Part shown: piece after piece, positions 9,800-19,066 of the stretch
Layout of the letters: each line of letters begins with the position of its first letter
How positions within the stretch are numbered: the first letter of the stretch is position 1
Source of the DNA: Bosea vaviloviae
GTDB lineage: Bacteria > Pseudomonadota > Alphaproteobacteria > Rhizobiales > Beijerinckiaceae
Reading direction: 5' to 3'
Assembly: GCF_001741865.1 (NCBI RefSeq)
Contig: NZ_CP017147.1
Location: 558,001-622,000, forward strand
DNA: 64,000 bases
The notes under the pieces: generated by a model
The model's input: only the letters and a program-made list of their open reading frames with translations
Told to the model about the DNA's origin: nothing
The model's database searches: none
Program-made: the position numbers and the translations under genes

Positions 9800-11131
9800 C
9801 AGGCTGCTGAAGAAGTCTGTTCTGGCTCTTGGTTTAGATGGTCTTTGCTGTTTTGGCAGCGACTGGCGCAGCTGGGAAGCGTCGGCGGCTTGTCTTCTGG
9901 TGGATGCTGCTGCCGGAGCGTGGCTTGGTCCGCTTGGCGCTGCCCTTCATGCGGTCGCCTGGGCTAGAAGCTTGGGGATGCGGACGAGGTTGTAGGCGGC
10001 AACTGCGAAGGTGAAGACCGCCTCGGCCTTGGTCCGGGACCGGACCTTGACCTTGGCCAGCCCGGCCTGGGTCTTGATCCAGCCGAAGACCTCCTCGATG
10101 CGCTTGCGGCAACGCTGGCTGATCGCGTAGCCGGGATGGCGGGTGATGCGGCCGTCGATGGCGGTCTTGCGCACCTTGCCGGTCTTGGACACCGCGCCGT
10201 TGATGGCGATGTGCGGCGTCACCTGGCGCGCCCGCAGGTCGCCCACGAAGGCCTCGACATCGTAGGCCTTGTCGGCTCCCAACGTGATCCGATGTCGGCT
10301 TTCGCGCCGGTCGAGCATCGCAAGCGTTGCCTCGCGCTCGGCCGTGCCGGTGGCGTGGGTCAGCGTCGCGTCCACCACGAGGCCATGGCGGTTCTCCATC
10401 AGCGCATGGCCTATGAAGCACAGCCGGCTCTCGTGCCCGTCGCTCTTGCGATAGAGCCGGGCATCGGGATCGGTGGTCGAGGCATGGGTTACATTCGAGC
10501 GCTTTTCCTTGCGGAAGTTGCGCTCGCCGTTGCGGCCAGGCCCAGGCGGCTCGTCCGAGCCGTCCTTGCGCCGGAAGCTCTTCATCGAGGCCCAGGCATC
10601 GATCAGCGTGCCATCGACGGAGAAGTGGTCGCTCGACAGGAGCTGCTTCACCTGACGCAAAGCCAGCAGCCCCGACAGGAAGGCGTGGGCCACATCCGCT
10701 TCCAGAAGCCGGTCGCGGTTGTGCGTGAACACCGTCGGGTGCCAGACCGCGGCATCCATCTCAAGCCCGACGAACCACCGGAACAGCAGATTGTAGTCGA
10801 TCTGCTCCATCAGCATCCGCTCGGAGCGAACCGAGAAGAACGCCTGCAGCAGCGTCGCGCGCAGCAGCATCTCCGGTGGGATCGAGGGCCGACCCATCTG
10901 CGAATACAGCGTCTCGAAGCGACCGTTCAGACCCGCCAGAACCTCGTCCGCCAAAGCCCGGATCGCTCGCAGCGGATGATCCGCAGGAACCCGCTCTTCC
11001 AGCCGGATGTAGCTGAACAGGCTATCCGACCGATCCTCACGTCCCCGCATCGCAAGACCCCGCATCTGCCTCAGACAGAATGAATCATCTCCAAGACGAT
11101 CCCGCCAGAGACTTCTGCAGCAGCCTGCTAG
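9796..11131. mobile_element. complete IS5-family insertion sequence (about 1.33 kb)
   Basis: Terminal inverted repeats are present: from 9800 rightward and from 11127 leftward both read GCAGGCTGCTG, then one mismatch, then AGAAGTCT. The 4-bp CTAG at 9796-9799 and 11128-11131 is a target-site duplication fitting the YTAR target of IS5-type elements. One transposase frame fills the inside on the minus strand. Intact ends, an intact frame and an intact duplication suggest recent insertion. Confidence 0.9.
9947..11065 (-). CDS. IS5-family transposase
   Basis: This 372-residue DDE transposase is uninterrupted. The N-terminal part (VPADHPLRAIRALADEVLAGL; RPSIPPEMLLRATLLQAFF) is the InsH/DUF772 domain. 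The catalytic core has the first Asp in FSVDGTLIDAW, the second in ITLGADKAYDVEAF and the Glu in RKRIEEVFGWIK with the Y(2)R(3)E(6)K-like spacing. It lies inside terminal inverted repeats, so the element should be able to transpose. The alternative minus-strand frame at 9834-10421 is a shadow. Confidence 0.92.
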   Translation of the reverse strand: MRGLAMRGREDRSDSLFSYIRLEERVPADHPLRAIRALADEVLAGLNGRFETLYSQMGRPSIPPEMLLRATLLQAFFSVRSERMLMEQIDYNLLFRWFVGLEMDAAVWHPTVFTHNRDRLLEADVAHAFLSGLLALRQVKQLLSSDHFSVDGTLIDAWASMKSFRRKDGSDEPPGPGRNGERNFRKEKRSNVTHASTTDPDARLYRKSDGHESRLCFIGHALMENRHGLVVDATLTHATGTAEREATLAMLDRRESRHRITLGADKAYDVEAFVGDLRARQVTPHIAINGAVSKTGKVRKTAIDGRITRHPGYAISQRCRKRIEEVFGWIKTQAGLAKVKVRSRTKAEAVFTFAVAAYNLVRIPKLLAQATA

Positions 11132-11230
11132 AGCGCTTCGAGCTAAGCGGGTACCGGTTCCAGCGAAGAAAACGCGTTAGAACAACGACGTAGAGGGATT
11201 GAACGGTCCAAATAGATCGGAAATTGCTCT
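11128..11230. repeat. intergenic repeat family A, variant copy right of the IS
   Basis: The sequence starts CTAGAGCGCTTCGAGC, contains GGGTACCGGTTCCAGCG, and ends AGATCGGAAATTGCTCT. The last block recurs at 20100-20118 (GATCGGAAATTGCCCTA). Before IS insertion this copy was fused through CTAG to copy 1. Confidence 0.6.
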
Positions 11231-11327
11231 CGACGCGTCATCACATTTTCGCAGGTCTGACCTGGAGATTGTACAGGATGACACTTAGGTGCAGGCTACC
11301 ACAATCACGGAATCTGGAGACCGCTCG

Positions 11328-12218
11328 ATGTTCAACGCCAAATCGCTTCTCGATGCCCTGGTCAGCGCCGGCAGCCAGGCCGGCAAGTCAGGCGGACAAT
11401 CGGGAGGCCTCGGCGCAGTGCTCGGCGGACTGGCGGAACAGGCGCAGAAAGCCGGTGGCGTTGGCGGACTTGCCGGCATGGCCGGCCAGATTCTAGGTCA
11501 GGCGACGCAAGGTGTCGGCGATGCCGCCCGCCAAACCGGCGTCCAGCAGAAGGCCAATGATGCGCTCGGCCAGGTCACTGGCGGGCGTACGCCGCAGGAC
11601 ATTCTGGCCCAGGCCAAGGGCATGTTCGACAAGAACCCGGCGATGGCAACGGCTGTACTCGGCGGGCTCGGCGCGCTGGTCTTCGGCTCCTCGGCGGGGC
11701 GGGCCGTCGTCGGCTCGGCCGCCAAGCTGGGCGGCCTCGCGCTGATCGGCGGGCTGGCCTACAAGGCCTATCAGAATCATCAGGCGGGCAAGCCGCTGCT
11801 CGACACGCAGGAGCCGGTCCAGCCGGCTCCTGCCGGCACCGGCTTCGAGCCCGCAGCGGCGAACGAGGCGACGGCGCTGATCTTCATTCGCGCGATGATC
11901 GCCGCGGCAGCCGCCGACGGGGCGATCGACGAAGACGAGCGCAAGAGCATCCTCGGCGGCCTGCGCGAAGCCGGCTTCGATCCCGAGGCCAATGAGTGGC
12001 TGGCCAATGAGATGGCGCATCCGGCCTCGGTCGACACCTTGGTCGAAGGCGCAACCAGCCCCGAATTGGCGGCGCAGATCTATACGGCGGCGCGCATCGC
12101 CATCAATCCCGACACGGCCAAGGAGAAGGACTTCCTCGCCGGGCTCGCGGGCTCGCTCGGGCTCGACGCCGAGCTCGTCGCGAATATCGACGCGGCGGCG
12201 AGCGCCGCGAAGGTCTAG
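11328..12218 (+). CDS. TerB-like DUF533 domain protein
   Basis: The 296-residue product has a Gly/Ala-rich N-terminal half (SAGSQAGKSGGQSGGLGAVLGG) and a central hydrophobic segment (KLGGLALIGGLAYKAYQNH, about 145-163). The C-terminal DUF533/TerB-like helical domain reads ALIFIRAMIAAAAADGAIDEDER, with the DG-x-(I/V)-D metal-binding-like loop. Homologs include E. coli YebE; biochemical role unknown. The ATG at 11328 is chosen because GGAGA lies upstream at 11315-11319. It stands alone between two repeat copies. Confidence 0.8.
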   Translation: MFNAKSLLDALVSAGSQAGKSGGQSGGLGAVLGGLAEQAQKAGGVGGLAGMAGQILGQATQGVGDAARQTGVQQKANDALGQVTGGRTPQDILAQAKGMFDKNPAMATAVLGGLGALVFGSSAGRAVVGSAAKLGGLALIGGLAYKAYQNHQAGKPLLDTQEPVQPAPAGTGFEPAAANEATALIFIRAMIAAAAADGAIDEDERKSILGGLREAGFDPEANEWLANEMAHPASVDTLVEGATSPELAAQIYTAARIAINPDTAKEKDFLAGLAGSLGLDAELVANIDAAASAAKV

Positions 12219-12343
12219 AGCGGGATGCGAAAAAGTGGGAACCGGTTTTTCGCATCAATCCTGCTCGATCTTTTCGATGAGAGACGGATTCAGATGTCGA
12301 ATGGGATCACCAAGTGATCCCGTTTGACATCATCCGGCTCTAG
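12215..12343. repeat. full-length intergenic repeat family A, copy 2
   Basis: The copy overlaps the stop codon of the DUF533 gene. It carries GCGAAAAAGTGGGAACCGG, then GAGAGACGGATTCAGATG and a second hairpin (AATGGGATCAC, GTGATCCCGTT), and ends CATCCGGCTCTAG. The second hairpin arms differ from copy 1 but compensate, so base pairing is kept. Confidence 0.8.
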
Positions 12344-12412
12344 CCGCCGGCGCAGACCTGGGGTGCGCCGAGCACGGATTGACCGCCCGGCGTGCCCGGC
12401 CGACGGATAGGG

Positions 12413-13750
12413 ATGCAATCACCATCCTCGCACTGGTCGGCGCGCCTGCCATTCTACTATGGCTGGGTGGTCATCGGCATCGCCTTCGTCACCATGGCGG
12501 TCGCCGTCAGCGCGCGCACGGCGTTCTCGCTGCTGCTGCCGCCGCTGATCGATGAGTTCGGCTGGGATCGCGGGCTGGCTTCGGGAGCCTTCTCGTTTGG
12601 CTTCCTGCTTTCGGCCGCGACCAGTACATTCGTCGGCCGCGTCATGGACAAGCATGGCCCGCGCGTCGTGATCGAGACGGGCGTGGCGATGCTGGCAGCG
12701 GGTCTGCTGATCGCGCCGGCGATCGGGGCGGCCTGGCACCTCTACCTGACGCTCGGTGTCCTGGTCGGCTGCGGCGCCAATCTGATGAGCTTTTCGGCAC
12801 AGTCGCTGTTCCTGCCGAACTGGTTCGTGCGCCGCCGGGCCTTTGCGATCAGCATCGCCTTTTCCGGCGTCGGCGTCGGTGCGGTGCTGCTGCTGCCCTG
12901 GCTGCAATCGATCATCAGCCGGGAGGGCTGGCGCGCCGCCTGCTGGGTCATGGGACTGATCGTGCTGCTGGTCCTCGGCCCGCTCAACCTGCTCGTTCGG
13001 CGACGGCCGCAGGATCTCGGCCTGCTGCCGGATGGCGAGACGGGCTCAGCCGGCACTGGCGCGGCACAGCGTGCGGCAGCGGTGGCCGATCCGGCCTGGG
13101 TCGCCATCGAATGGACGCTGGCGCGGGCACTGCGCACCGGCCGCCTCTGGTGGATCATGCTCGGCTATTTCTGCGCATTGGTTGCCTGGTATGCCGTGCA
13201 GGTCCACCAGACCAAATACCTGATCGAGGTCGGCTTCAGCCCACTCACGGCCGCCTGGGCGCTCGGACTGGTCAGCGCCGCCGCCATCCCCGGCCAGATC
13301 GGTTTCGGCGCGCTGTCGGATCGCATCGGCCGCGAATGGATCTGGATGGTGGGCTGCCTCGGCTTCGCCATCTGCTATGCCGCGCTGATCGCGCTGGAGC
13401 ACAGGCCGTCGCCCGTCCTGCTCTATGTGATGGTGATCGCGCAGGGTTTCCTGGGTTACGCACTCGCCTCGGTGATGGGCGCGATCGTCTTCGAGATTTT
13501 CGAAGGGCCACATTTCGGGGCGATCTTCGGGACAGTCACGGTGGCACTGCTCGGTGGCGGCGCGGCCGGGCCCTGGCTGGCCGGCACGATCCACGATGCG
13601 ACCGGCAGCTATCGCCTGGCCTTCCTGCTGGCGATCGCCTGCTGCCTCGTCTCGGCGGCGGCGATCTGGCTGGCGGCGCCGCGGAAGGTGCGGCTGGTAC
13701 CCGGGCGCGTCAGGCGGCTCAGTGGGCCGCGGATTCCGAGAACAGGTTGA
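12413..13750 (+). CDS. MFS transporter (oxalate/formate antiporter-like)
   Basis: This is a 12-helix major facilitator of about 445 residues. The first helix is FYYGWVVIGIAFVTMAV. The loop 2-3 motif appears as GRVMDKHGPR and its second-half counterpart as GALSDRIGRE. A cytoplasmic linker of about 50 residues separates the two six-helix halves. It resembles the OFA/monocarboxylate-type branch, so a small carboxylate is the likely substrate. The ATG at 12413 is preferred over a GTG at 12392. Its 3' end overlaps the convergent SMR gene by 32 bp. Confidence 0.82.
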   Translation: MQSPSSHWSARLPFYYGWVVIGIAFVTMAVAVSARTAFSLLLPPLIDEFGWDRGLASGAFSFGFLLSAATSTFVGRVMDKHGPRVVIETGVAMLAAGLLIAPAIGAAWHLYLTLGVLVGCGANLMSFSAQSLFLPNWFVRRRAFAISIAFSGVGVGAVLLLPWLQSIISREGWRAACWVMGLIVLLVLGPLNLLVRRRPQDLGLLPDGETGSAGTGAAQRAAAVADPAWVAIEWTLARALRTGRLWWIMLGYFCALVAWYAVQVHQTKYLIEVGFSPLTAAWALGLVSAAAIPGQIGFGALSDRIGREWIWMVGCLGFAICYAALIALEHRPSPVLLYVMVIAQGFLGYALASVMGAIVFEIFEGPHFGAIFGTVTVALLGGGAAGPWLAGTIHDATGSYRLAFLLAIACCLVSAAAIWLAAPRKVRLVPGRVRRLSGPRIPRTG

Positions 13751-14048
13751 TGACGATCACCCCGGCGACGATCATGACCATGCCGATCATCGCCGGGGCA
13801 TCGAGCTTCTGGCCAAACAGCACGAGCGCGATCAGGCTGATCAGCACGATGCCGACGCCGGACCAGATCGCATAGGCGATGCCGACCGGGATCGTGCGCA
13901 AGGTCAGCGACAGGAAGTAGAACGCGCTCGCGAAGGCGATCACGGTGATCAGCGAGGGCACGAGCCGCGTGAACTCGTTTGACGCCTTCAGCGCCGAGGT
14001 GCCGATGACCTCGCTGATGATGGCGATCGCGAGATAAAGATAGCTCAT
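13719..14048 (-). CDS. SMR family (EmrE/SugE-type) multidrug efflux protein
   Basis: This 109-residue four-helix inner-membrane protein has the small multidrug resistance features: the essential glutamate in helix 1 (IISEVIGTSALKAS, Glu13), the WSGVGIVLISLI helix and GVIVINLFS near the end. Such proteins form dimers that exchange protons for cationic compounds. The 3' end overlaps the convergent MFS gene. The gene starts about 120 bp after the NIPSNAP gene and may share its transcript. Confidence 0.93.
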   Translation of the reverse strand: MSYLYLAIAIISEVIGTSALKASNEFTRLVPSLITVIAFASAFYFLSLTLRTIPVGIAYAIWSGVGIVLISLIALVLFGQKLDAPAMIGMVMIVAGVIVINLFSESAAH

Positions 14049-14165
14049 GCGGCCAGGCTCCCGGCCCGCATCCGCGAGCGTTCAATGGTCTTCAGGAAGA
14101 GGGCGCGGCGGCCGGCGCTCAGAACGTCCGGATGCAGGACGATATCTTGCGTCGGCCCGTTGAAC

Positions 14166-14498
14166 TCAAGGCGCCCGGCGCACGCCCTGGTCGTCCTCGA
14201 AGACCGGCCTGAAGAAGGAGCGCTCATAGCTGAGGATGAAGCGGTCCTTCTCGTTCATCGCAAATGCGGCCTGGCATTCGGGATCGTCGAAGGAGCGCTT
14301 GCGATAGTCCTCATAAGCCGCGAGCGAGGGGAAGCTGAACATCGCCAGCGCCACATTGGAGACGCCCTCCGACGGCATGAAATAGCCGTGATGCTTGCCG
14401 CCGAATTTCTCGACGAGCCGGATCCAGAGCTTGCCATAAGCCTCGAAGGCCGGCAGCTGATAGGGGTCGACGATATAACGCAGATAGCAGGTGATCAT
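14166..14498 (-). CDS. NIPSNAP family protein
   Basis: The 110-residue product is a NIPSNAP-type ferredoxin-like (dimeric alpha/beta barrel) protein. It starts ITCYLRYIVDPYQLPAFEAY and contains GYFMPSEGVSNVALAMFSF and AYEDYRKRSFDDPECQ. Bacterial members have no settled activity and often lie beside catabolic genes. ATG 14498 lies 2 bp after the stop codon of the aminotransferase gene, so the two form an operon. The frame upstream of 14498 is a shadow of the aminotransferase. Confidence 0.85.
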   Translation of the reverse strand: MITCYLRYIVDPYQLPAFEAYGKLWIRLVEKFGGKHHGYFMPSEGVSNVALAMFSFPSLAAYEDYRKRSFDDPECQAAFAMNEKDRFILSYERSFFRPVFEDDQGVRRAP

Positions 14499-14500
14499 GC

Positions 14501-15685
14501 TCAGCTCGCCTTCGCGCTCTTGAGGAAGTCGCCCATCCGCACCAGCGCCCGCTCGATATTCTCCAGCGAGTTCGCATAGGACAGCCGGATATAGCCCTCG
14601 CCATTGACGCCGAAATCGGGGCCGCCGATGGTGGCGACGCCTGCCTCTTCCAGCAGGGCGGAGGCCAGCTTCTTCGCCTTCCAACCGGTCTGAGACACAT
14701 TGGGGAAGGCGTAGAACGCTCCCTTCGGCACGGCGCAGGAGACGTTGGGCAAGGCGTTCAGCCCCTTGACCACGGCCTTCCGGCGCCGGTCGAACTCGGC
14801 CAGCATCATGTGGACAGCGTCCTGCGGGCCGGTCAGGGCCGCGAGCCCGGCCCATTGCGCCGGGGCGTTGACGCAGGAATGCGAGTTCACCGCGAGCTTG
14901 CGGGCGTTCTCATAGAGCGGCTTGGGCCAGACCGAGAAGCCCATGCGCCAGCCGGTCATGGCATAGGTCTTCGACCAGCCATTGAGCAGGATCAATCGAT
15001 CGCGAATTTCCGGATAGCTCAGCAGGCAGACATGCTTCTCGCCGTCATAGAGCATCTGGTCGTAGATCTCGTCCGACATCACAGCGACATCGGGGAAATC
15101 AGCCAGCCCGGCGACCAGCTTGTCGACTTCCGCTTTCGGCGTGACGCCGCCGGTCGGGTTCGCCGGCGAGTTGATGATCAGGAGCCGCGTTCTGGCTGTG
15201 ATCAGCGAGAGCGTCTCCTCCGCCGAGAAGGCAAAACCGTTCTCCTCGCGGATCGGCACCGGAATCGGCGTCGCTCTGGTGTATTCGATCATCGAGCGAT
15301 AGATCGGGAAGCCGGGATCGGGATAGAGGATCTCGGCGCCGGGCTCGCCGAACATCAGGATCGCCATGAACATGGTGACCTTGCCGCCCGGCACGATCAT
15401 CACGCTCTCCGGCGAGACCTCGACCTGGAAGCGGTTGTGCAGATCGGCTGCGACCGCCTCGCGCAAGGGCAGGATGCCATTGGCCGGCGTATAGCCGTGA
15501 TGCCCGTCGCGCAAAGCCTTCACCGCCGCCTCGACGATATGGTCCGGCGTCGGGAAATCGGGCTGGCCGATGCCGAGATTGATGATGTCCTTGCCCTGGC
15601 GCTGCAATTCGGTCGCACGCGCCAGCACGGCGAAGGCGTTCTCCTCGCCGATGCGGGCGAAGGACGGGACGACATGGAGCGTCAT
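14501..15685 (-). CDS. class I/II pyridoxal-phosphate aminotransferase
   Basis: The 394-residue enzyme is a fold-type I aminotransferase related to aspartate aminotransferases. Visible are INLGIGQPDFPTP, the conserved Asn/Pro in NSPANPTGGV, the Asp in VMSDEIYDQ, the PLP-binding lysine in NGWSKTYAMTGWRMG and the carboxylate-binding Arg in EGYIRLSYA. Length and motifs are complete. It is followed by a NIPSNAP gene and is divergent from the dehydratase gene at 16066. The preferred amino acid cannot be assigned. Confidence 0.9.
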   Translation of the reverse strand: MTLHVVPSFARIGEENAFAVLARATELQRQGKDIINLGIGQPDFPTPDHIVEAAVKALRDGHHGYTPANGILPLREAVAADLHNRFQVEVSPESVMIVPGGKVTMFMAILMFGEPGAEILYPDPGFPIYRSMIEYTRATPIPVPIREENGFAFSAEETLSLITARTRLLIINSPANPTGGVTPKAEVDKLVAGLADFPDVAVMSDEIYDQMLYDGEKHVCLLSYPEIRDRLILLNGWSKTYAMTGWRMGFSVWPKPLYENARKLAVNSHSCVNAPAQWAGLAALTGPQDAVHMMLAEFDRRRKAVVKGLNALPNVSCAVPKGAFYAFPNVSQTGWKAKKLASALLEEAGVATIGGPDFGVNGEGYIRLSYANSLENIERALVRMGDFLKSAKAS

Positions 15686-15762
15686 GACGGCGTTTCCTTA
15701 GAGCGGATAGAGGTCGATGCGGCCCGCTCTCATCGGGGCCTTGGCGCTGTCTTGGCCGCAAA

Positions 15763-15796
15763 GCCGCATGCGATGCAAGTGTCGCATGCGAGCGGC
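15763..15796. promoter_or_regulatory. palindrome in the aminotransferase/dehydratase intergenic region
   Basis: GCCGCATGCGA and TCGCATGCG-AG-CGGC form an inverted repeat with an 8-nt spacer in the 380-bp gap 15686-16065. A second GCATGC-rich block (GCATGCTGTATGCAGC) follows at about 15911. Nothing else was seen in this gap; it probably holds both divergent promoters and an operator. Confidence 0.4.
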
Positions 15797-16065
15797 GCGA
15801 TTGCGCCAGCCGCTGGCCTGCCCCCGTATCCCCGGCACTTGTCTCCCCGGACCACCGGGCCTTTCCTGCCCGTTCACGAGATCGAGCGCTCGGCATTGGC
15901 GGGCAATCCTGCATGCTGTATGCAGCAATCTCTAATAGTATGACTATCTGCGTCCAGGCCTCTTGCCGCGCCGCGGATCATCGGCAAAGTTGCGTGTCTC
16001 AAATCGTTTTAAAGAGACCGGCAAGCGGCCATCAGCGCCGCGCCGCGCGAGAGGAAAAGACGAGG

Positions 16066-17889
16066 ATGGCCAAAGCACCTGCCGGCAAGAAGCCGGTTCG
16101 CAAGATCAAGCCCGAACAGCTGCGCTCGAAGGCCTGGTTCGACAATCCCGCCAATGCCGACATGACGGCGCTCTATATCGAGCGCACCATGAATTTCGGC
16201 TTGTCGCGCGACGAATTGCAGTCCGGCCGCCCGATTATCGGCATCGCCCAGACCGGCTCCGACATCGCACCCTGCAACCGCCACCATATCGAGCTCGCCC
16301 ATCGCGTTCGCGACGGCATCCGCGAGCGCGGCGGCGTGCCCTTCGAGTTTCCGATCCACCCGATCCAGGAAACCTGCAAGCGCCCGACCGCCAGCCTCGA
16401 CCGCAATCTGCAATATCTCTCGCTCGTCGAGATTCTCTACGGCTACCCGCTCGACGGCGTCGTCTTGACGACCGGCTGCGACAAGACCACGCCGGCCCAG
16501 CTGATGGCGGCGGCGACCGTCGACATCCCGGCGATCGCCCTGCCCGGCGGCCCGATGCTGAACGGCAATTTCCGCGGCGAGCGCACGGGCTCCGGCACGA
16601 TCGTCTGGAAGGCGCGCCAGATGATGGCGGCCGGCGAGATCGACTATAAGGGCTTCGTCGATCTGGTTGCATCCTCGGCGCCCTCGGCCGGCCATTGCAA
16701 CACCATGGGCACGGCGACGACGATGAACTCGATCGCCGAAGCGCTCGGCATGACGCTGCCCGGCGCGGCCGCGATCCCGGCGCCTTACCGCGACCGCTAT
16801 GAGATGGCCTATCTCACCGGCCTTCGCATCGTCGACATGGTCTGGGAGAACCTGATCCCGTCGAAGATCATGACGCGCGAGGCGTTCGAGAATGCGATCG
16901 TCGTGAATTCCGCCATCGGCGGCTCGACCAATGCGCCGATCTCGGTCAACGCCATCGCCAAGCATATCGGCGTTCCCCTCGACAACGAGGATTGGACGGC
17001 GGTCGGCTATGATATCCCGCTGCTGGTGAACCTGCAGCCCGCCGGCGAATATCTCGGCGAGGATTACTACCGCGCCGGCGGCGTGCCTGCCGTGGTCTCC
17101 GAGCTCGTCGCCAAGGGCAAGATCAAGCCCGCCATCACCGCCAATGGCAAGACGCTGGCCGAGAATTGCGAGGGCTTCTTCGCCGAGGACCGCCGCGTCA
17201 TCAAGGCCTATGACGAGCCGATGAAGGCCCAGTCCGGCTTCCTCAATCTGCGCGGCAATCTGTTCGATTCCGCCATCATGAAGACCAGCGTGATCACGCC
17301 GGAATTCCGCAAGCGCTATCTCGAGAACCCGAAGGACCCGATGGCCTTCGAGGGCAAGGCGATCGTCTTCGACGGGCCGGAGGATTACCACCACCGCATC
17401 GACGACCCGGCGCTCGCGATCGACGAGCACTCGATCCTGTTCATCCGTGGCGTCGGGCCGATCGGCTATCCCGGCGCGGCCGAGGTCGTGAACATGCGGC
17501 CGCCGGACTACCTGATCAAGAAGGGCGTCACCGCGCTCGCCTGCGTCGGCGACGGCCGGCAATCGGGCACCTCCGGCTCGCCCTCGATCCTGAACGCCTC
17601 GCCGGAAGCGGCGACCGGCGGCGGGCTCGCACTTCTCAAGACCGGCGACAAGGTCCGCATCGACCTCAATAAGCGCAGCGCCGACATCCTGATCTCCGAC
17701 AAGGAGCTCGAGGAGCGCCGCGCCGCGCTGAAAGCCGCCGGCGGCTACAAATATCCCAAGAGCCAGACCCCCTGGCAGGAGATCCAGCGCAAGATCGTCG
17801 GCGAGCTTTCCGAGGGCATGGTGCTGAAGCCGGCGGTCAAGTACCAGAAGATCCACAAGAAGTTCGGCGTGCCGCGGGATAATCACTGA
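16066..17889 (+). CDS. IlvD/Edd family sugar-acid dehydratase (arabonate/xylonate type)
   Basis: This 607-residue Fe-S enzyme dehydrates an aldonic acid to a 2-keto-3-deoxy acid. The cluster cysteines lie in [19 protein letters not shown] and [11 protein letters not shown]. The long form and the substrate loop match pentonate dehydratases rather than dihydroxyacid dehydratase of valine synthesis. The ATG at 16066 has GAGGAAAAG upstream; the longer frame from 15913 is not protein-like. The downstream LysR, Bug protein, dehydrogenases and D-erythronate dehydrogenase support a sugar-acid cluster. L-arabonate, D-xylonate or L-fuconate are candidates. Confidence 0.88.
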   Translation: MAKAPAGKKPVRKIKPEQLRSKAWFDNPANADMTALYIERTMNFGLSRDELQSGRPIIGIAQTGSDIAPCNRHHIELAHRVRDGIRERGGVPFEFPIHPIQETCKRPTASLDRNLQYLSLVEILYGYPLDGVVLTTGCDKTTPAQLMAAATVDIPAIALPGGPMLNGNFRGERTGSGTIVWKARQMMAAGEIDYKGFVDLVASSAPSAGHCNTMGTATTMNSIAEALGMTLPGAAAIPAPYRDRYEMAYLTGLRIVDMVWENLIPSKIMTREAFENAIVVNSAIGGSTNAPISVNAIAKHIGVPLDNEDWTAVGYDIPLLVNLQPAGEYLGEDYYRAGGVPAVVSELVAKGKIKPAITANGKTLAENCEGFFAEDRRVIKAYDEPMKAQSGFLNLRGNLFDSAIMKTSVITPEFRKRYLENPKDPMAFEGKAIVFDGPEDYHHRIDDPALAIDEHSILFIRGVGPIGYPGAAEVVNMRPPDYLIKKGVTALACVGDGRQSGTSGSPSILNASPEAATGGGLALLKTGDKVRIDLNKRSADILISDKELEERRAALKAAGGYKYPKSQTPWQEIQRKIVGELSEGMVLKPAVKYQKIHKKFGVPRDNH

Positions 17890-17917
17890 CGCACGAGCAC
17901 GTACCGAACGCTATCCT

Positions 17918-18036
17918 CGTTATTGCGAGCACCCGGGTCTTGCCTTCGGCAAGCCCGAGTACAGGCTCCGCGAAGCAATCCAGGAATCACGTACTCCCCT
18001 GGATTGCTTCGTCGGCTCCGCCTCCTCGCAATGACG
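17918..18036. repeat. intergenic repeat family B, copy 1
   Basis: The left end reads CGTTATTGCGAGCACCC and the right end CCTCCTCGCAATGACG, with an inner pair GCAATCCAGG/CCTGGATTGC. This is the imperfect palindrome seen again at four other places in the window. Confidence 0.85.
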
Positions 18037-18061
18037 GCGACAGGCGCAGGAGCGCGGAACC

Positions 18062-18964
18062 ATGCAGCTCACGCTGCGCCAGATCGAGGTGTTCCGGGCG
18101 CTGATGCGCTGCCGCACCGTGGTCGGCGCAGCCCGAGAGCTGCGCATCGCCCAGCCGACCGTGACCAAGACGATCCGGCGTATCGAGGACGTTTGCGCGC
18201 TCGCCCTCTTCGACCGGCATGGCGGCCGGCTTGTGCCGACGGCGGAGGCGCACCGGCTGCTCGGCGAGGTCGATCTCGCCTTCGAGCAGATGGAGGGTGC
18301 GCTCGCCCGCGCACTGCGCATCACCCGCGCCGATGGCGGCTCTCTGCGCCTGGGAGCCTCGCCCAGCGTCGGGCGGCTCCTGGTCCCGCTGGCCACGGCC
18401 GATCTGCTGAAGGAGCATCCGGGCCTGAGCCTGCATGTCGATATCCTCTTCGTCAGCCAGGTGATGGACTATCTGCTCTCGGGCCAGGGCGAATGCGCCG
18501 TCACCCTGTTCCCGATCCTGCATGCCGGTATCCGCAGCGTGCCTGTCGCCAAGGCTCCGGTCATGGCGGTCGCCCCGATGGACTGGCTGCCGGCCGGCGA
18601 TGGCCCGCTGGCGCCGTCCTGCCTGATTGACCGGCCGATCATCGTGTTCGAGCCGCACTCCGTGCACGGTCTCGCGGTCGACGCCGTATTGCGAACCGGC
18701 GGTGTCACGCCGACGCGCACCCATGTCGCGCGTTTCGCCGAAACCGCGATCGGCCTGGCGGAAGCCGGGATCGGCGTCGCGATCGTCGATGCGTTCAGCG
18801 CACTCGCAGCCGACCGGAGCCGGGTCGCGGTCAGGCGGCTCGACCATCCCCCGCCCTACGACATCTATCTGCATCGGCCGATCGAGCGTGCGCGCAGTCG
18901 GCTGATGCAGCATTTCGAGATGGCCTTGCGGCAACAGGCAGCAGAACTCAGCGCCCAACCATAG
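18062..18964 (+). CDS. LysR family transcriptional regulator
   Basis: The 300-residue regulator has an N-terminal winged helix (LTLRQIEVFRALMRCRTVVG; AQPTVTKTIRRIEDVCALALF) and a C-terminal periplasmic-binding-like effector domain. Paralogs of this type next to a Bug-type binding protein usually sense the imported carboxylate. It sits between the dehydratase gene and the binding-protein gene, on the same strand, so it may be transcribed with them or autoregulated. Confidence 0.9.
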   Translation: MQLTLRQIEVFRALMRCRTVVGAARELRIAQPTVTKTIRRIEDVCALALFDRHGGRLVPTAEAHRLLGEVDLAFEQMEGALARALRITRADGGSLRLGASPSVGRLLVPLATADLLKEHPGLSLHVDILFVSQVMDYLLSGQGECAVTLFPILHAGIRSVPVAKAPVMAVAPMDWLPAGDGPLAPSCLIDRPIIVFEPHSVHGLAVDAVLRTGGVTPTRTHVARFAETAIGLAEAGIGVAIVDAFSALAADRSRVAVRRLDHPPPYDIYLHRPIERARSRLMQHFEMALRQQAAELSAQP

Positions 18965-19066
18965 CCTCAGGCTATGGCGCACTCCAGATTTCGCCCTTGT
19001 GGCAACTCGCCATCGCTGGCTTTCTCGCCACCAGCAAAAAACAAAACTGATCCGGGGAGGATGATC

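Noticed and set aside
9834..10421. Second minus-strand frame inside the IS, possible ORF for programmed frameshifting
   Set aside because: The transposase at 9947-11065 is already complete, so no frameshift product is needed; the frame is a shadow that runs to the IS end.
14045..14227. Possible short gene between NIPSNAP and the SMR gene, with stop overlapping the SMR start
   Set aside because: The first third is a shadow of the NIPSNAP gene and no start codon lies in the remaining protein-like tail; kept out for lack of support.
16009..17886. 625-codon open frame antisense to the IlvD/Edd dehydratase
   Set aside because: It is a GC-rich shadow: its Arg/Asp/Gly-rich translation has no motifs, and the sense strand encodes a complete enzyme with all cluster cysteines.
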